Below, in pieces: positions 1 through 8,110 of a stretch of 64,000 bases of DNA. Both the position numbers and the translations under genes were made by a program. Location of the stretch: assembly GCA_964427855.1 (NCBI GenBank), contig CAYRVH010000001.1, forward strand, positions 81,289 through 145,288, written 5' to 3'. Source of the stretch: JAUPKT01 sp964427855 (lineage in GTDB: Bacteria; Desulfobacterota; Desulfomonilia; Desulfomonilales; Desulfomonilaceae). The notes under the pieces were generated by a model. That model saw only the letters and a list, made by a program, of their open reading frames with translations. It was not told where the DNA came from and ran no database searches. Within the stretch, counting starts at the first letter, position 1, and the number at the start of each line of letters is the position of its first letter.

Positions 1-1049
1 TTGCCTTGGTCGTGAGAAATATCCCGGACCAATTTTGGAAACGGTTCCAGGAGACTCGCGAACGGCATCATCAACAACGTTTTCATGTCGTCCATGAGTT
101 CATTTATCATGCCGCCAATGGCGCGTGATTCATTCTCAGCGTTTTTGGACAAACGGTTCGTCTTGACAAGAGCGTCCTTGAGGAGGGTTTCGTGCTTTAC
201 AAGATAGTCGAGAAGCCGCAGGGTCTCGGATTCTAATCCCTTTTCTGGGATCTTTGCCTGCTGGGAGACCTCTTGAAATCGTCTCAAATCAGCGCGTACA
301 CGCTTCCAAGTTTTCTCCCAGGCCTCCAGTAGGCCTGCAAGGCCCCGCAATTCAGCAAGCCTCTCACTTGCGGCGATTTTAATTGATACCATCTCTTCGA
401 CTTGATAGAGGAGGGCATCCAGGCGGGACGTGGAAATTCTTATGGTGTCGCTCTGGGGAAGGCGTCTCTGTACAGCTCCCGCTATGTGCTTGGCTCCATC
501 CTCTTCGCGCTGAGGTTTTCCGACAGGGGACTCGGGAGGCTTGACAGGCTCGGAGAGTTCTTCGGCCACGGGTGCCACTATTCCTTTGGATTCAGTGGCA
601 GGCTGCGCGGGCTCAAGCACAGCAAGTTGTTCCTGTGTAGTTCCCCCAGGCTCCCCGCGGTCTCGCAGGAGGGACTCAAGATCCCTCAAAATGTCGCCGA
701 CAGGCACGGTCTCTTGTTCGTTCACCAATTGGTTCAACGCGTCCACCGTTTTGAGGGCCACATCGAAAAACACTTGAGAGGGCGCGAGTTCCTGTTTTTT
801 GATAGACGAGACAACGCTTTCCAAGGACTGACACACAGACTCAACGTCTCTCATTCCAACGGCTCTTGCAGCGCCCTTGAGGCTGTGGGCTGCCCGATAA
901 ACAATTTCGATGGACGACGCAAGCTGCGCAAAGTCTCCTGAATTCTCGAGTGAAATAAGTTCACTCGACATGGAGGCCAGGTGCTCCTCAGCCTCTATCT
1001 TGAAGGTTGCGCGGAGCTTCTTAAGAAATTCCTTTTCTTTCCTGTCCAT
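1..1049 (-). CDS. cheA: CheA-type chemotaxis histidine kinase (N-terminal part, cut by window edge)
   Basis: This is the phosphorelay kinase of the chemosensory operon; about 349 N-terminal residues are visible and the reading frame runs off position 1. The start reads MDRKEKEFLKK and an Hpt (P1) domain follows, with the phospho-accepting histidine in AAHSLKGAARAVG at about residue 55. A Pro/Glu-rich linker comes next, then a helical segment, and the visible part ends in LEPFPKLVRDISHDQG, the usual lead-in to the CheA HATPase domain. No separate P2 domain is obvious, as in WspE-like kinases. The gene begins 15 bases after the upstream receptor stop, so it is co-transcribed. CheY or CheB partners presumably lie beyond the window. 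Whether a receiver domain is fused at the C terminus cannot be seen. Confidence 0.9.
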   Translation of the reverse strand, partial: MDRKEKEFLKKLRATFKIEAEEHLASMSSELISLENSGDFAQLASSIEIVYRAAHSLKGAARAVGMRDVESVCQSLESVVSSIKKQELAPSQVFFDVALKTVDALNQLVNEQETVPVGDILRDLESLLRDRGEPGGTTQEQLAVLEPAQPATESKGIVAPVAEELSEPVKPPESPVGKPQREEDGAKHIAGAVQRRLPQSDTIRISTSRLDALLYQVEEMVSIKIAASERLAELRGLAGLLEAWEKTWKRVRADLRRFQEVSQQAKIPEKGLESETLRLLDYLVKHETLLKDALVKTNRLSKNAENESRAIGGMINELMDDMKTLLMMPFASLLEPFPKLVRDISHDQG

Positions 1050-1064
1050 CAGATTCCGCCTGCA

Positions 1065-3125
1065 TCATACTTTGTATCGTTCCACCATTATCTTGAGCTT
1101 CCGGCCGAGTTCTTCGAGGTCTCGAGCGGAGGCTTCCAATTGTCTTGTTGACTCCACATTTTGCTGCATGGCCCGGTCTATGTTGTCCATGGCCATGGCC
1201 ACCTGGTCGATGCCCACGGACTGTTGTTCGTTCGATGCGACGATGACAGTGAGGGACTGAGACGCATCGCGGACGCTGGATGTGACCGTTTCGATCGCCT
1301 TGCCCGCATGGATGGATTGTTGCGTCCCTTGGATTACTGCCTTGCTGCCTCTCTCAGTGGCCATGACGACGCCGCTGATGGAGTTTCGTATGTCGTCGAG
1401 TATGTTTTTGATCTGGTCAGTGGACTTCTTGGATTGATCTGCAAGACTTTTTATCTCTTCTGCGACGACGGCAAATCCCTTTCCCTGTTCACCGGCTCTT
1501 GCCGCCTCTATGGCAGCATTGACTGCCAGAAGATTCGACTGTTCTGCCAAGTCTTTCACCGCAGAAATGATCTCTTCAATAGACTGACTTTGCTCACTCA
1601 AACGAATCACCGTCTCCCCAATGGATTCCATTTGCGCCTTAATAAGGTTCATGCCTTCGATTACTTCATCAGTCGCCTTCTTCCCTGTCTGCGCGGTCTC
1701 AGCCGACTTTTTCGCTTCCTCAGAGATGTTTTTGGCCTTATCGCTGGCAAGGCGGCCGGTCTGCCGAAGTTCTTCAAGCGTGGCAGTGGTTTCGGTGACG
1801 GCCGATGAAGTTTCAGAGCTGCTTGCGGCTACCTGTGACACTGTGGACGATATCTGGGTGGAGGCGGAGGCCAATACGGAAACCCCTTCAAGTATCTGCC
1901 TTGTTTGCTCTCGCAGCTTGTTCACCATTTCCTGAAATGACGTCATGAGAGCGCCTATTTCGTCTTTTCTGGGAACGACTGACACTTCTATGTTGAGGTT
2001 GCCTTCGCTAATTTGGGCTGCATCGTGAGAAAGTCTCGATATGGGTTCAGAGATGCTCTTTGCCAGACGAAATGCCAGTGCGAACGCAAGAATTGCAATG
2101 CACACGGTAATGATGATGATGCGGTACCACAAGTCACTGATAGACTCGAATGCTTCGCTGACATCGACGTCAGTGAGGATCGCCCAATCGAAATCTGCGT
2201 TCAGGGTCTTATTCTCATTCAAGCCCAAATGGGAATAGGAGATCAGCGATTCGACGCCTACCTGATCGGGCATGACGTCTGTGCCGGATTTGTGTTCGAA
2301 TGCTCTCTGCACTGCAGGGATGTCAATGCGTTTGACAAGGACAGATGGAGTAGAAGCAAATCTATCTTGGGAGCGCATCAGGTAATCCTGGCCGACGAGA
2401 TAACTTTGACACGTTCGGCCCATGGCGCTCACCGGCAACATAATAGAGTTGATGCGACGGACATCAAGATAAAGGGCCAGGACTCCCTTCAGCTCGCCCT
2501 TTGGATTGACTATAGGAGCTCCGACAAAGCCTATGGGCTTATCGGCAGGCGGATACATTGTATAATCCACCATGGCGTTTTTTCCAGTCCGCACAACGAG
2601 ATTGTGCACCTTGGCGAGACCGCTGTCCTTGAGAGGGGGCTGGGAGAGACTCGCAAGATTGTCTTTTCTTTTCTTGACAGTGAATATCACGTCTCCTGTT
2701 TGGGCTTTGATCACGGCAATGTCATCATATCCGTATGCGTCTGTGCCATATTGATCTATGAATTTTTTCAGCCGATCTTCGACAATGGATTTCAATTGTT
2801 GTACGTCTTCTTGTCCGTCCGTCTGCGCCTGCTCCTTTTGTGCAGCAGGGGTTTTGGAGGCTGTGGAGACCATGTCCATGTATTCTGACAATGCCCTGCC
2901 GTGTGACAAATAGAGGGCGTCTTCCGTGGCTCGCAGGAAAAACGAGACAAGCTGCTTCTCTTTTAAGTTGCGTTCTGCAGTCAGTTCGCTAAAAACGGCT
3001 TTTTTCAGCGCAGAGCGGCTTGCATAAAAGACCAGGTATCCGAGCAAAATACACGGTAGGAGAGAGGCGAGAAGAAACAAGCTAAGGAGTTTTGCAAAGA
3101 GACTCCGAGAGATGAGGTTTAACAT
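1065..3125 (-). CDS. methyl-accepting chemotaxis protein with Cache sensor and HAMP
   Basis: Transmembrane chemoreceptor of 686 residues. TM1 lies at about 9-35, followed by a periplasmic double-Cache-like sensor at about 40-330, with the conserved pattern IVNPKGELKGVLALYLDV. TM2 is at about 335-356, HAMP at about 357-410, and then a long coiled-coil signalling domain whose hairpin tip reads LLAVNAAIEAARAGEQGKGF near 532-551. It should bind a small ligand outside and control the CheA encoded next door through CheW. It is closely related to the receptor upstream at 3217-5112, so the pair probably arose by duplication. The C terminus has no NWETF-type CheR-docking pentapeptide. The ligand is unknown. 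Confidence 0.95.
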   Translation of the reverse strand: MLNLISRSLFAKLLSLFLLASLLPCILLGYLVFYASRSALKKAVFSELTAERNLKEKQLVSFFLRATEDALYLSHGRALSEYMDMVSTASKTPAAQKEQAQTDGQEDVQQLKSIVEDRLKKFIDQYGTDAYGYDDIAVIKAQTGDVIFTVKKRKDNLASLSQPPLKDSGLAKVHNLVVRTGKNAMVDYTMYPPADKPIGFVGAPIVNPKGELKGVLALYLDVRRINSIMLPVSAMGRTCQSYLVGQDYLMRSQDRFASTPSVLVKRIDIPAVQRAFEHKSGTDVMPDQVGVESLISYSHLGLNENKTLNADFDWAILTDVDVSEAFESISDLWYRIIIITVCIAILAFALAFRLAKSISEPISRLSHDAAQISEGNLNIEVSVVPRKDEIGALMTSFQEMVNKLREQTRQILEGVSVLASASTQISSTVSQVAASSSETSSAVTETTATLEELRQTGRLASDKAKNISEEAKKSAETAQTGKKATDEVIEGMNLIKAQMESIGETVIRLSEQSQSIEEIISAVKDLAEQSNLLAVNAAIEAARAGEQGKGFAVVAEEIKSLADQSKKSTDQIKNILDDIRNSISGVVMATERGSKAVIQGTQQSIHAGKAIETVTSSVRDASQSLTVIVASNEQQSVGIDQVAMAMDNIDRAMQQNVESTRQLEASARDLEELGRKLKIMVERYKV

Positions 3126-3216
3126 GGGGAACGCTCCTCCGTTTCAGCGGCAGCGAGAGAATGCAGACTGTCCCTGTGTTCGAGCATTTTTGTGTCGTAC
3201 CTGGTCATGTGGTTTT

Positions 3217-5112
3217 TCATCGGCCTTGCACGAGATCGGCAAGCTTTTGTCCGAGATCCTTGAGATTCTGAGCGGCTGACTCCAATTGTCTTGTCCCATC
3301 CACGTTCTGCCTCATTGCTTGATCAATGCTGTCCATAGCCGAAGCGACCTGATCGATTCCCACCGCCTGTTGCTCGGCGGAGGCTACGATGACGGTCAAT
3401 GCCTGTGAAGCTTCTTGCACGCTTTTGGTCACTGCTTGGATGGCGTGACCGGCTTCTTCTGACTGACTTACTCCGGACTCAACGGCCTTGCCGCCTTTTT
3501 CTGTGGCCATGACGACGCTGCTAATGGAATTCCGGATATCTTCGAGGATCGTCCGAACTTGGGTGGTAGCCTTTTTGGATTGGTCGGCAAAACTTTTGAT
3601 CTCGTCAGCCACAACCGCAAAACCTTTGCCCTGCTCACCGGCGCGTGCTGCCTCGATGGATGCATTGACGGCCAACAAATTCGATTGATCTGCCAGGTCC
3701 TTTACTGCATCTATGATGTCTTCTGTGGAGCGGCTTTGTTCGCTCAATTTGATTACCGTATCTCCTATGGTTTGCATCTGAGATTTGATGAGGTCCATAC
3801 CGCGGATAATTTCGTCAGTCGCCTGCTTGCCAGTGTGAGCTACCTGAAGGGATTTCCGAGAATCCTCAGACACTGCTCTCGCCTTTTCACTGGAGAGTTG
3901 TCCCGACTGACGAAGCTCTTCCAGCGTTGTGGTAGTCTGGCTCACCGCAGAAAGGGTCTGAGCGCTGCTCGAGGCAAGTTGCGAGACGGTCGCGGAGATT
4001 TGAGTTGCTGCCGAGGCCAAGACGTTGACGCCACCCATCAACGGATTCGATATGGCGCGAGCGGAAAAGTATGCTACCAGGATAGCGATGATTGCGAGTA
4101 AACCTCCAATGAGTATGATGCGATAACGCAACAGTGTGACCGATGCCAACACATCAGAAACTTCAGCATCTCCCACAATCGTCCAATCAAATTCTGCCCC
4201 CAGTAAGGCGGTTTCATTCAAACCGACATGGGTGTATGAGATGAGAGACAACTCGCCTTTTTCGTCCGGCATGATGCCCGTTCCTGATTCGTGTCTGAGA
4301 CTGGCCCGCGTGGCCTCGAAATCCATCTTCTTTTTTAATATCGTCGGGGTTGCTTCTCCCGGGAGCTGAGAGCGCATAAGGAGGTCTGGGCCCACCAAGT
4401 AAAAAGACGTGCCCTTTGCGATGCGCTCGGTCTGAGCCATAATTTCATCGATCCTTTTGGCACTAATGGCCAACGCGACGACTCCCACCACTGAGCCTTG
4501 TGTGTTGACTACTGGGGCGCCCACAAAAGCCAAGAGAGAACCAGTCAAGGGGCAATGACTGAAGTCCACTATCGCTGGTTTGGCCGTTTGCACAACTTTT
4601 GCGACCAAGAGGCTGAGACCGCTCTCCTTGACAGGGGCTCTCAACACATTGGGGAATCTTTGATCCCTCGACCTTACACTAGCAACAAGCTCTCCCGTGT
4701 TGACATCGACCAGCAACACATCGTCGATAGAGCGACCCGCAGGGGAAAAGTGCGTTGTAAAGTCGCCCAGAAGCTTACTCAACTCTCCGTGCTCGGGCTT
4801 TTGAGGAGTCGTCATTTGGCTATCTGCCTTTGGAACTGGCGGTGCGCCAGCTCCCGGACTTTGGAATACAGCAACAACAGGCGCTGCCTGCGCGAGAAAC
4901 AAAGCGATTCCTCTGAGCGCCTCAAAATACCTCACAATCTCTGCTCTCTTTAACTCAGTGACGAGTGAAAGCTTCTCCAGAGTAGCCTCTTCCAATGCCT
5001 TGCGACTCGTTTGAAACGCGAGGATTCCTATAATAATTGTAGGAACGAGCGATATGAGGACGAGCAAGACAACCAGCTTTGCCAGCATGCTTTTTGGAGC
5101 GAACGCAACCAT
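3217..5112 (-). CDS. methyl-accepting chemotaxis protein lacking HAMP
   Basis: Second chemoreceptor, 631 residues from the ATG at 5112. That start is preferred over one 20 codons upstream because AGGAG lies 7 bases before it and the upstream version would overlap the cheW stop. It has TM1 at about 9-33, a Cache-type periplasmic sensor similar to its neighbour, and TM2 ending in FSARAISNPL. After SNPL only Met-Gly separates the membrane exit from the signalling coiled coil (GVNVLASAATQIS). The paralogue has a 51-residue HAMP-containing stretch at this point. The net loss is 49 residues, exactly seven heptads, so the coiled-coil register is kept. The hairpin tip (LLAVNASIEAARAGEQGKGF) is intact, so the protein looks functional. 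Transcription is with the surrounding che genes. Confidence 0.94.
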   Translation of the reverse strand: MVAFAPKSMLAKLVVLLVLISLVPTIIIGILAFQTSRKALEEATLEKLSLVTELKRAEIVRYFEALRGIALFLAQAAPVVAVFQSPGAGAPPVPKADSQMTTPQKPEHGELSKLLGDFTTHFSPAGRSIDDVLLVDVNTGELVASVRSRDQRFPNVLRAPVKESGLSLLVAKVVQTAKPAIVDFSHCPLTGSLLAFVGAPVVNTQGSVVGVVALAISAKRIDEIMAQTERIAKGTSFYLVGPDLLMRSQLPGEATPTILKKKMDFEATRASLRHESGTGIMPDEKGELSLISYTHVGLNETALLGAEFDWTIVGDAEVSDVLASVTLLRYRIILIGGLLAIIAILVAYFSARAISNPLMGGVNVLASAATQISATVSQLASSSAQTLSAVSQTTTTLEELRQSGQLSSEKARAVSEDSRKSLQVAHTGKQATDEIIRGMDLIKSQMQTIGDTVIKLSEQSRSTEDIIDAVKDLADQSNLLAVNASIEAARAGEQGKGFAVVADEIKSFADQSKKATTQVRTILEDIRNSISSVVMATEKGGKAVESGVSQSEEAGHAIQAVTKSVQEASQALTVIVASAEQQAVGIDQVASAMDSIDQAMRQNVDGTRQLESAAQNLKDLGQKLADLVQGR

Positions 5113-5155
5113 GAAATTACTCCTATGGAAGATGCGCCTGCATAGAACCGAGCGC

Positions 5156-5677
5156 CTAACTGACCGCCTCATTCACGATCATTCTATCGGCAGAGAGAAG
5201 TCTTTTGACGTCCAGCACTATGGTTCTATCCGGTGTGACGCCGCCGATGTATTCGATACCCTCTGTCTGCGTCAAAGAGAGGTCGTCTGTGACATCCTTG
5301 GAAGAAATGACTCGTATGCCCAGGACGTCATCGACCACGATGGCTATCTCCATGTCTGGGGTGCACATCACCACAACTTTTGCCGTATCCGAAATTGGCG
5401 AGTCTCGGATGCCGAGAATTTCCCGTATATCCATCACGGAGACTATTTGACCTCTCAGATTGACAATACCCAACACGAAGCTCGGGGTACAGGGAACCGG
5501 CGTGATCCGCTTTAATAGGTACACCTCCCTGATACGCGCTGCATCTATGGCATAACGTTCAGAGCCAATCCTGAACTCAAGATACAGCGTGCCCTCTTCT
5601 GAAAGGCCTTCGCGTGAGGGCTCCTTGGCAAGCTCTCGCGCCCGCTGTCTGAGGGCTTTCTTTTTTTCTTCATCCAT
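5156..5677 (-). CDS. cheW: CheW-like adaptor protein
   Basis: Single CheW domain, 173 residues, with a charged N-terminal tail (MDEEKKKALRQRARELAK) before the beta-barrel. Family landmarks include FRIGSERYAIDA, REVYLLKRITPVPCTP and FVLGIVNLRGQIVSVMDI. CheW bridges receptor signalling tips and the P5 domain of CheA. It is the second of two CheW genes in this operon, lying between cheR and the receptors. This matches the WspB/WspD pair of Wsp-type systems. The spacing to the next gene is 43 bases. Confidence 0.93.
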   Translation of the reverse strand: MDEEKKKALRQRARELAKEPSREGLSEEGTLYLEFRIGSERYAIDAARIREVYLLKRITPVPCTPSFVLGIVNLRGQIVSVMDIREILGIRDSPISDTAKVVVMCTPDMEIAIVVDDVLGIRVISSKDVTDDLSLTQTEGIEYIGGVTPDRTIVLDVKRLLSADRMIVNEAVS

Positions 5678-5718
5678 CTGTCGTTTAACAGCCTTTCTGC
5701 GAGCTTTTTCCCGTATGG

Positions 5719-7257
5719 CTACAATTCCCCAGAAATGGCGCGCACGATGTCTCTCATTCTTCCCACGGTCATCCCTTCTAATTCCGGGATAGGGACGTCC
5801 TCCTGGAATTTTTCTAACAGTTTCAAGACGTTCTTGAAATGCCTACGACTTATGTTGATATTGCCATGTCGCATCTCGAGATTTGCCAAGACGAAATGAG
5901 CTGGGACGAAATCCTGATCGAGATAGATTGCGGTCTTGAGGGCTTTGATCGCTTCGTCAAACGCTCCCAGCTCTTGGAGTATGGTGGCGAGAAGAAAACG
6001 CAAAGAAGGGTTGGTCTTATCGCCCTTGATCGCTTCTTGGCACCAATGGCTGGCTTCGTCGAGCCTGCCGGTGTTTGCAAAGGCGCGAGACGCTAACGCC
6101 AAGACGCCTGTGTCGACAATCCGCGTCCCAGAGTTTGAACTCCCGATAGAGGAGACTTTTTCCATCAATTCCTCATAGCGACCTTGGAGGTACAACCTTT
6201 GCGCTGCCTCAAAATCGAGAGCTTGCGCGATCCCCGCGGGCGTTTGCGAACAAGTTTCGTGTTTCAAAGTGTCCGAAGACTCATGCGACAAAAACATAGT
6301 CGGCGCAGTATCAGGGGTGTTTTTCGCTTCCAGGGCCGGACCATCCCAGAAAGGTTTCATACGCAACGCGTGATCAGACAATGCGTTGTGTTGTGAAAGG
6401 ATGCCTGCTGCACACACTTTTTGATGCGCTAGTGTTCCAAAAACGTTTATCCTTTTAAGGAACGGATGATCTATCAGAGCAGTTTCCGCGGGACTGGCAA
6501 TCAGCCATCCTCGATCGACGAGGCAGGCGTGAAAATGGTCAACGACCCGAAGTCTCACTGCCGGGTTGAAATACATCAGGACGTTCCGGCACAATATGAG
6601 GTGCATCGCATTGGTATTGTTGATAAGAGTAGGGTATGGGTCCTCAACAAGATTGTGATATGCAAAGGTCACCCGGTTCCTGACTTCATCGGTCAAGCGA
6701 TAGCGCCCGTCGCTTTGCTTGACGAAATAACGCGATTTCAACCAATCCGGCGCGCCTCGAAATGACCATTCTGTATAGATACCTTCCTGGGCTCGTCTCA
6801 GCGAACTCGTGTTGATATCAGTGCCCAAGATAGTCACATTCCAGGCGGAGAGGTCTCGCAACGCGGTATGCAGGAGAATGGCCACAGAATAAGGTTCTTC
6901 ACCCGTTGAGCATCCCGCGCACCAGATTCGGATGACTTTGGCGGTCTTCCCGGCCTCCCTGATGATGTCCGGAAGAATGCGTTGTTCGAGTGCCTTAAAG
7001 AGCTTCTCGTCTCTAAAAAAGTAGGTTTCTCCGATGGTCAAATGCGCCGCCAGTGCCTGTACGGAGTCTTTGGTCATGGGAGTTTCGAGCAGCCACTGCA
7101 CATACGACGCCCCGTTTTTATGTCCGAGCTCTTTGGCGGCTCTTTCTATTCCGCGACGGAGATCCGGGAGCTTGCGATCGGCAAAATCAATGCCCATCTT
7201 TTCCGAAATGATTTTCCCGAGTTCCCTTAATTGGCGCTCAAGACCATCCAGACTCAT
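5719..7257 (-). CDS. cheR: CheR-type chemoreceptor methyltransferase with TPR domain
   Basis: SAM-dependent receptor glutamate methyltransferase, 512 residues from ATG 7257. That ATG overlaps the upstream cheW stop as ATGA, which suggests translational coupling; an in-frame GTG two codons earlier is possible. The N-terminal helical and catalytic CheR region is at about 1-275, with the SAM-binding motif CAGCSTGEEPYS and the later LILCRNVLMYF. After a linker at about 280-340 come several TPR-like helical repeats at about 345-465 (for example AFANTGRLDEASHWCQEA and ILQELGAFDEAIKALKTA). CheR-TPR fusions are typical of WspC/FrzF-like systems, where the TPR part tunes receptor binding. The fusion suits receptors without a pentapeptide tether. 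Confidence 0.94.
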   Translation of the reverse strand: MSLDGLERQLRELGKIISEKMGIDFADRKLPDLRRGIERAAKELGHKNGASYVQWLLETPMTKDSVQALAAHLTIGETYFFRDEKLFKALEQRILPDIIREAGKTAKVIRIWCAGCSTGEEPYSVAILLHTALRDLSAWNVTILGTDINTSSLRRAQEGIYTEWSFRGAPDWLKSRYFVKQSDGRYRLTDEVRNRVTFAYHNLVEDPYPTLINNTNAMHLILCRNVLMYFNPAVRLRVVDHFHACLVDRGWLIASPAETALIDHPFLKRINVFGTLAHQKVCAAGILSQHNALSDHALRMKPFWDGPALEAKNTPDTAPTMFLSHESSDTLKHETCSQTPAGIAQALDFEAAQRLYLQGRYEELMEKVSSIGSSNSGTRIVDTGVLALASRAFANTGRLDEASHWCQEAIKGDKTNPSLRFLLATILQELGAFDEAIKALKTAIYLDQDFVPAHFVLANLEMRHGNINISRRHFKNVLKLLEKFQEDVPIPELEGMTVGRMRDIVRAISGEL

Positions 7258-7739
7258 GGCCACTGTTCAAATCCCCCGGTTTTTCCCGATCCAATGCTCG
7301 GCAGCCGCTCTTGCAGCGACGCGATGAGCGAGGTGTCGAGAATGAAGGCGACAGTATCCTCTGCGAAGGCAATGCTCCGAATAAAGGGTGACTCGACGAT
7401 CAAATCTTCACTTTCAGTCACGCGAGAGGAGTCGTAGTGCCTGACCCCGATGACTTCATCGGCGACCAGCCCGATTTGTTTGGCATTAAGAGCGATGATC
7501 AAGAACTGGTCTGATAATTCGACCTCTCGAGAAGCCAAACCAAGAAGACTCCTCGTGTCTAAGATGCACACCAGAGTTCCCTGAACATTCAGTACGCCCA
7601 ATACCCAAGGAGGGCTTTTGGGGAGGGGCGCCACCTCAGCGGCTCTCACCACCCTCTGAACGCAATCGAGGGGAACCCCCAGCAGCCGTTCGTCAACGCG
7701 GAAGACAACAAAGCAGTTTTGATATTGCTTCGGAGACAT
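7254..7739 (-). CDS. cheW: CheW-like adaptor protein (first gene of chemosensory operon)
   Basis: CheW domain protein of 161 residues. The ATG at 7739 (MSPKQYQNCFVVF) is preferred because the CheW fold begins there and a GGAG lies just upstream; an open frame extends 29 codons further without family similarity. Landmarks are FRVDERLLGVPLDCVQRVV, LPKSPPWVLGVLNVQGTLV and LIIALNAKQIGLVADEV. It is the promoter-proximal gene, about 130 bases downstream of a good sigma70-type promoter. The TGA stop overlaps the cheR ATG. Two CheW proteins in one operon suggest separate adaptor roles, as in Wsp. Confidence 0.9.
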   Translation of the reverse strand: MSPKQYQNCFVVFRVDERLLGVPLDCVQRVVRAAEVAPLPKSPPWVLGVLNVQGTLVCILDTRSLLGLASREVELSDQFLIIALNAKQIGLVADEVIGVRHYDSSRVTESEDLIVESPFIRSIAFAEDTVAFILDTSLIASLQERLPSIGSGKTGGFEQWP

Positions 7740-8110
7740 CTCACTCCAATACCGCACGAGCACTCGGCGTCCAGGACCATCCCAAAGACGTTGTCTCAGA
7801 GATAGTGGGCCAACGGACACACCCATATCACTACATATAATTTCAGCCTGTTACAGTTAACACATTTATTATACTATAAAACTCGAAAAATCTCAAGATG
7901 CGGAATGGCGCGTGAAGAGTAAAAGAGGCGAAAGGACCCCAGCGATGTCAACAAGAACGATGCTTTGAGAGAGGGTTTCCCTCTTTTACCACTTTTCTCA
8001 AAAGGGGGAGCGAGTAGCGCAGGGTCCTAAAGTGGACATGAAACCACGTACAATGCAGGCTTCATCTCATTCGTGCCCCGCGTCGTACGTTTAGGATTTC
8101 CAATCATGCC
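7740..8110. other. intergenic region between hybrid kinase and chemosensory operon
   Basis: No gene is visible. The part near 7840-7900 is AT-rich and holds the promoter of the chemosensory operon on the minus strand. A small hairpin (AGAGGG-TTT-CCCTCT, 7970-7984) followed by a few Ts on the plus strand is present, but no plus-strand gene ends there. Confidence 0.6.
7868..7896 (-). promoter_or_regulatory. sigma70-type promoter of the chemosensory operon
   Basis: On the minus strand a -35 box TTGAGA (7896-7891) is followed by exactly 17 bases and a perfect -10 box TATAAT (7873-7868). Transcription would start near 7861 and give a leader of about 120 bases before the first cheW. This is the best promoter match noticed in the window. 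No FliA (sigma28) consensus was seen, so the operon does not look tied to flagellar gene control. Confidence 0.65.

Noticed and set aside
402..941. Plus-strand open frames opposite cheA, receptors and other minus-strand genes
   Set aside because: They lie antisense to genes with clear homology; a by-product of codon bias on the coding strand.
5113..5172. Longer start for the HAMP-less receptor
   Set aside because: It would overlap the cheW stop and put an Arg-rich tail before TM1; AGGAG is placed for ATG 5112.
7970..7987. Hairpin AGAGGG-TTT-CCCTCT followed by TTT as a plus-strand terminator
   Set aside because: Stem is short, T-run is weak, and no plus-strand gene ends upstream.
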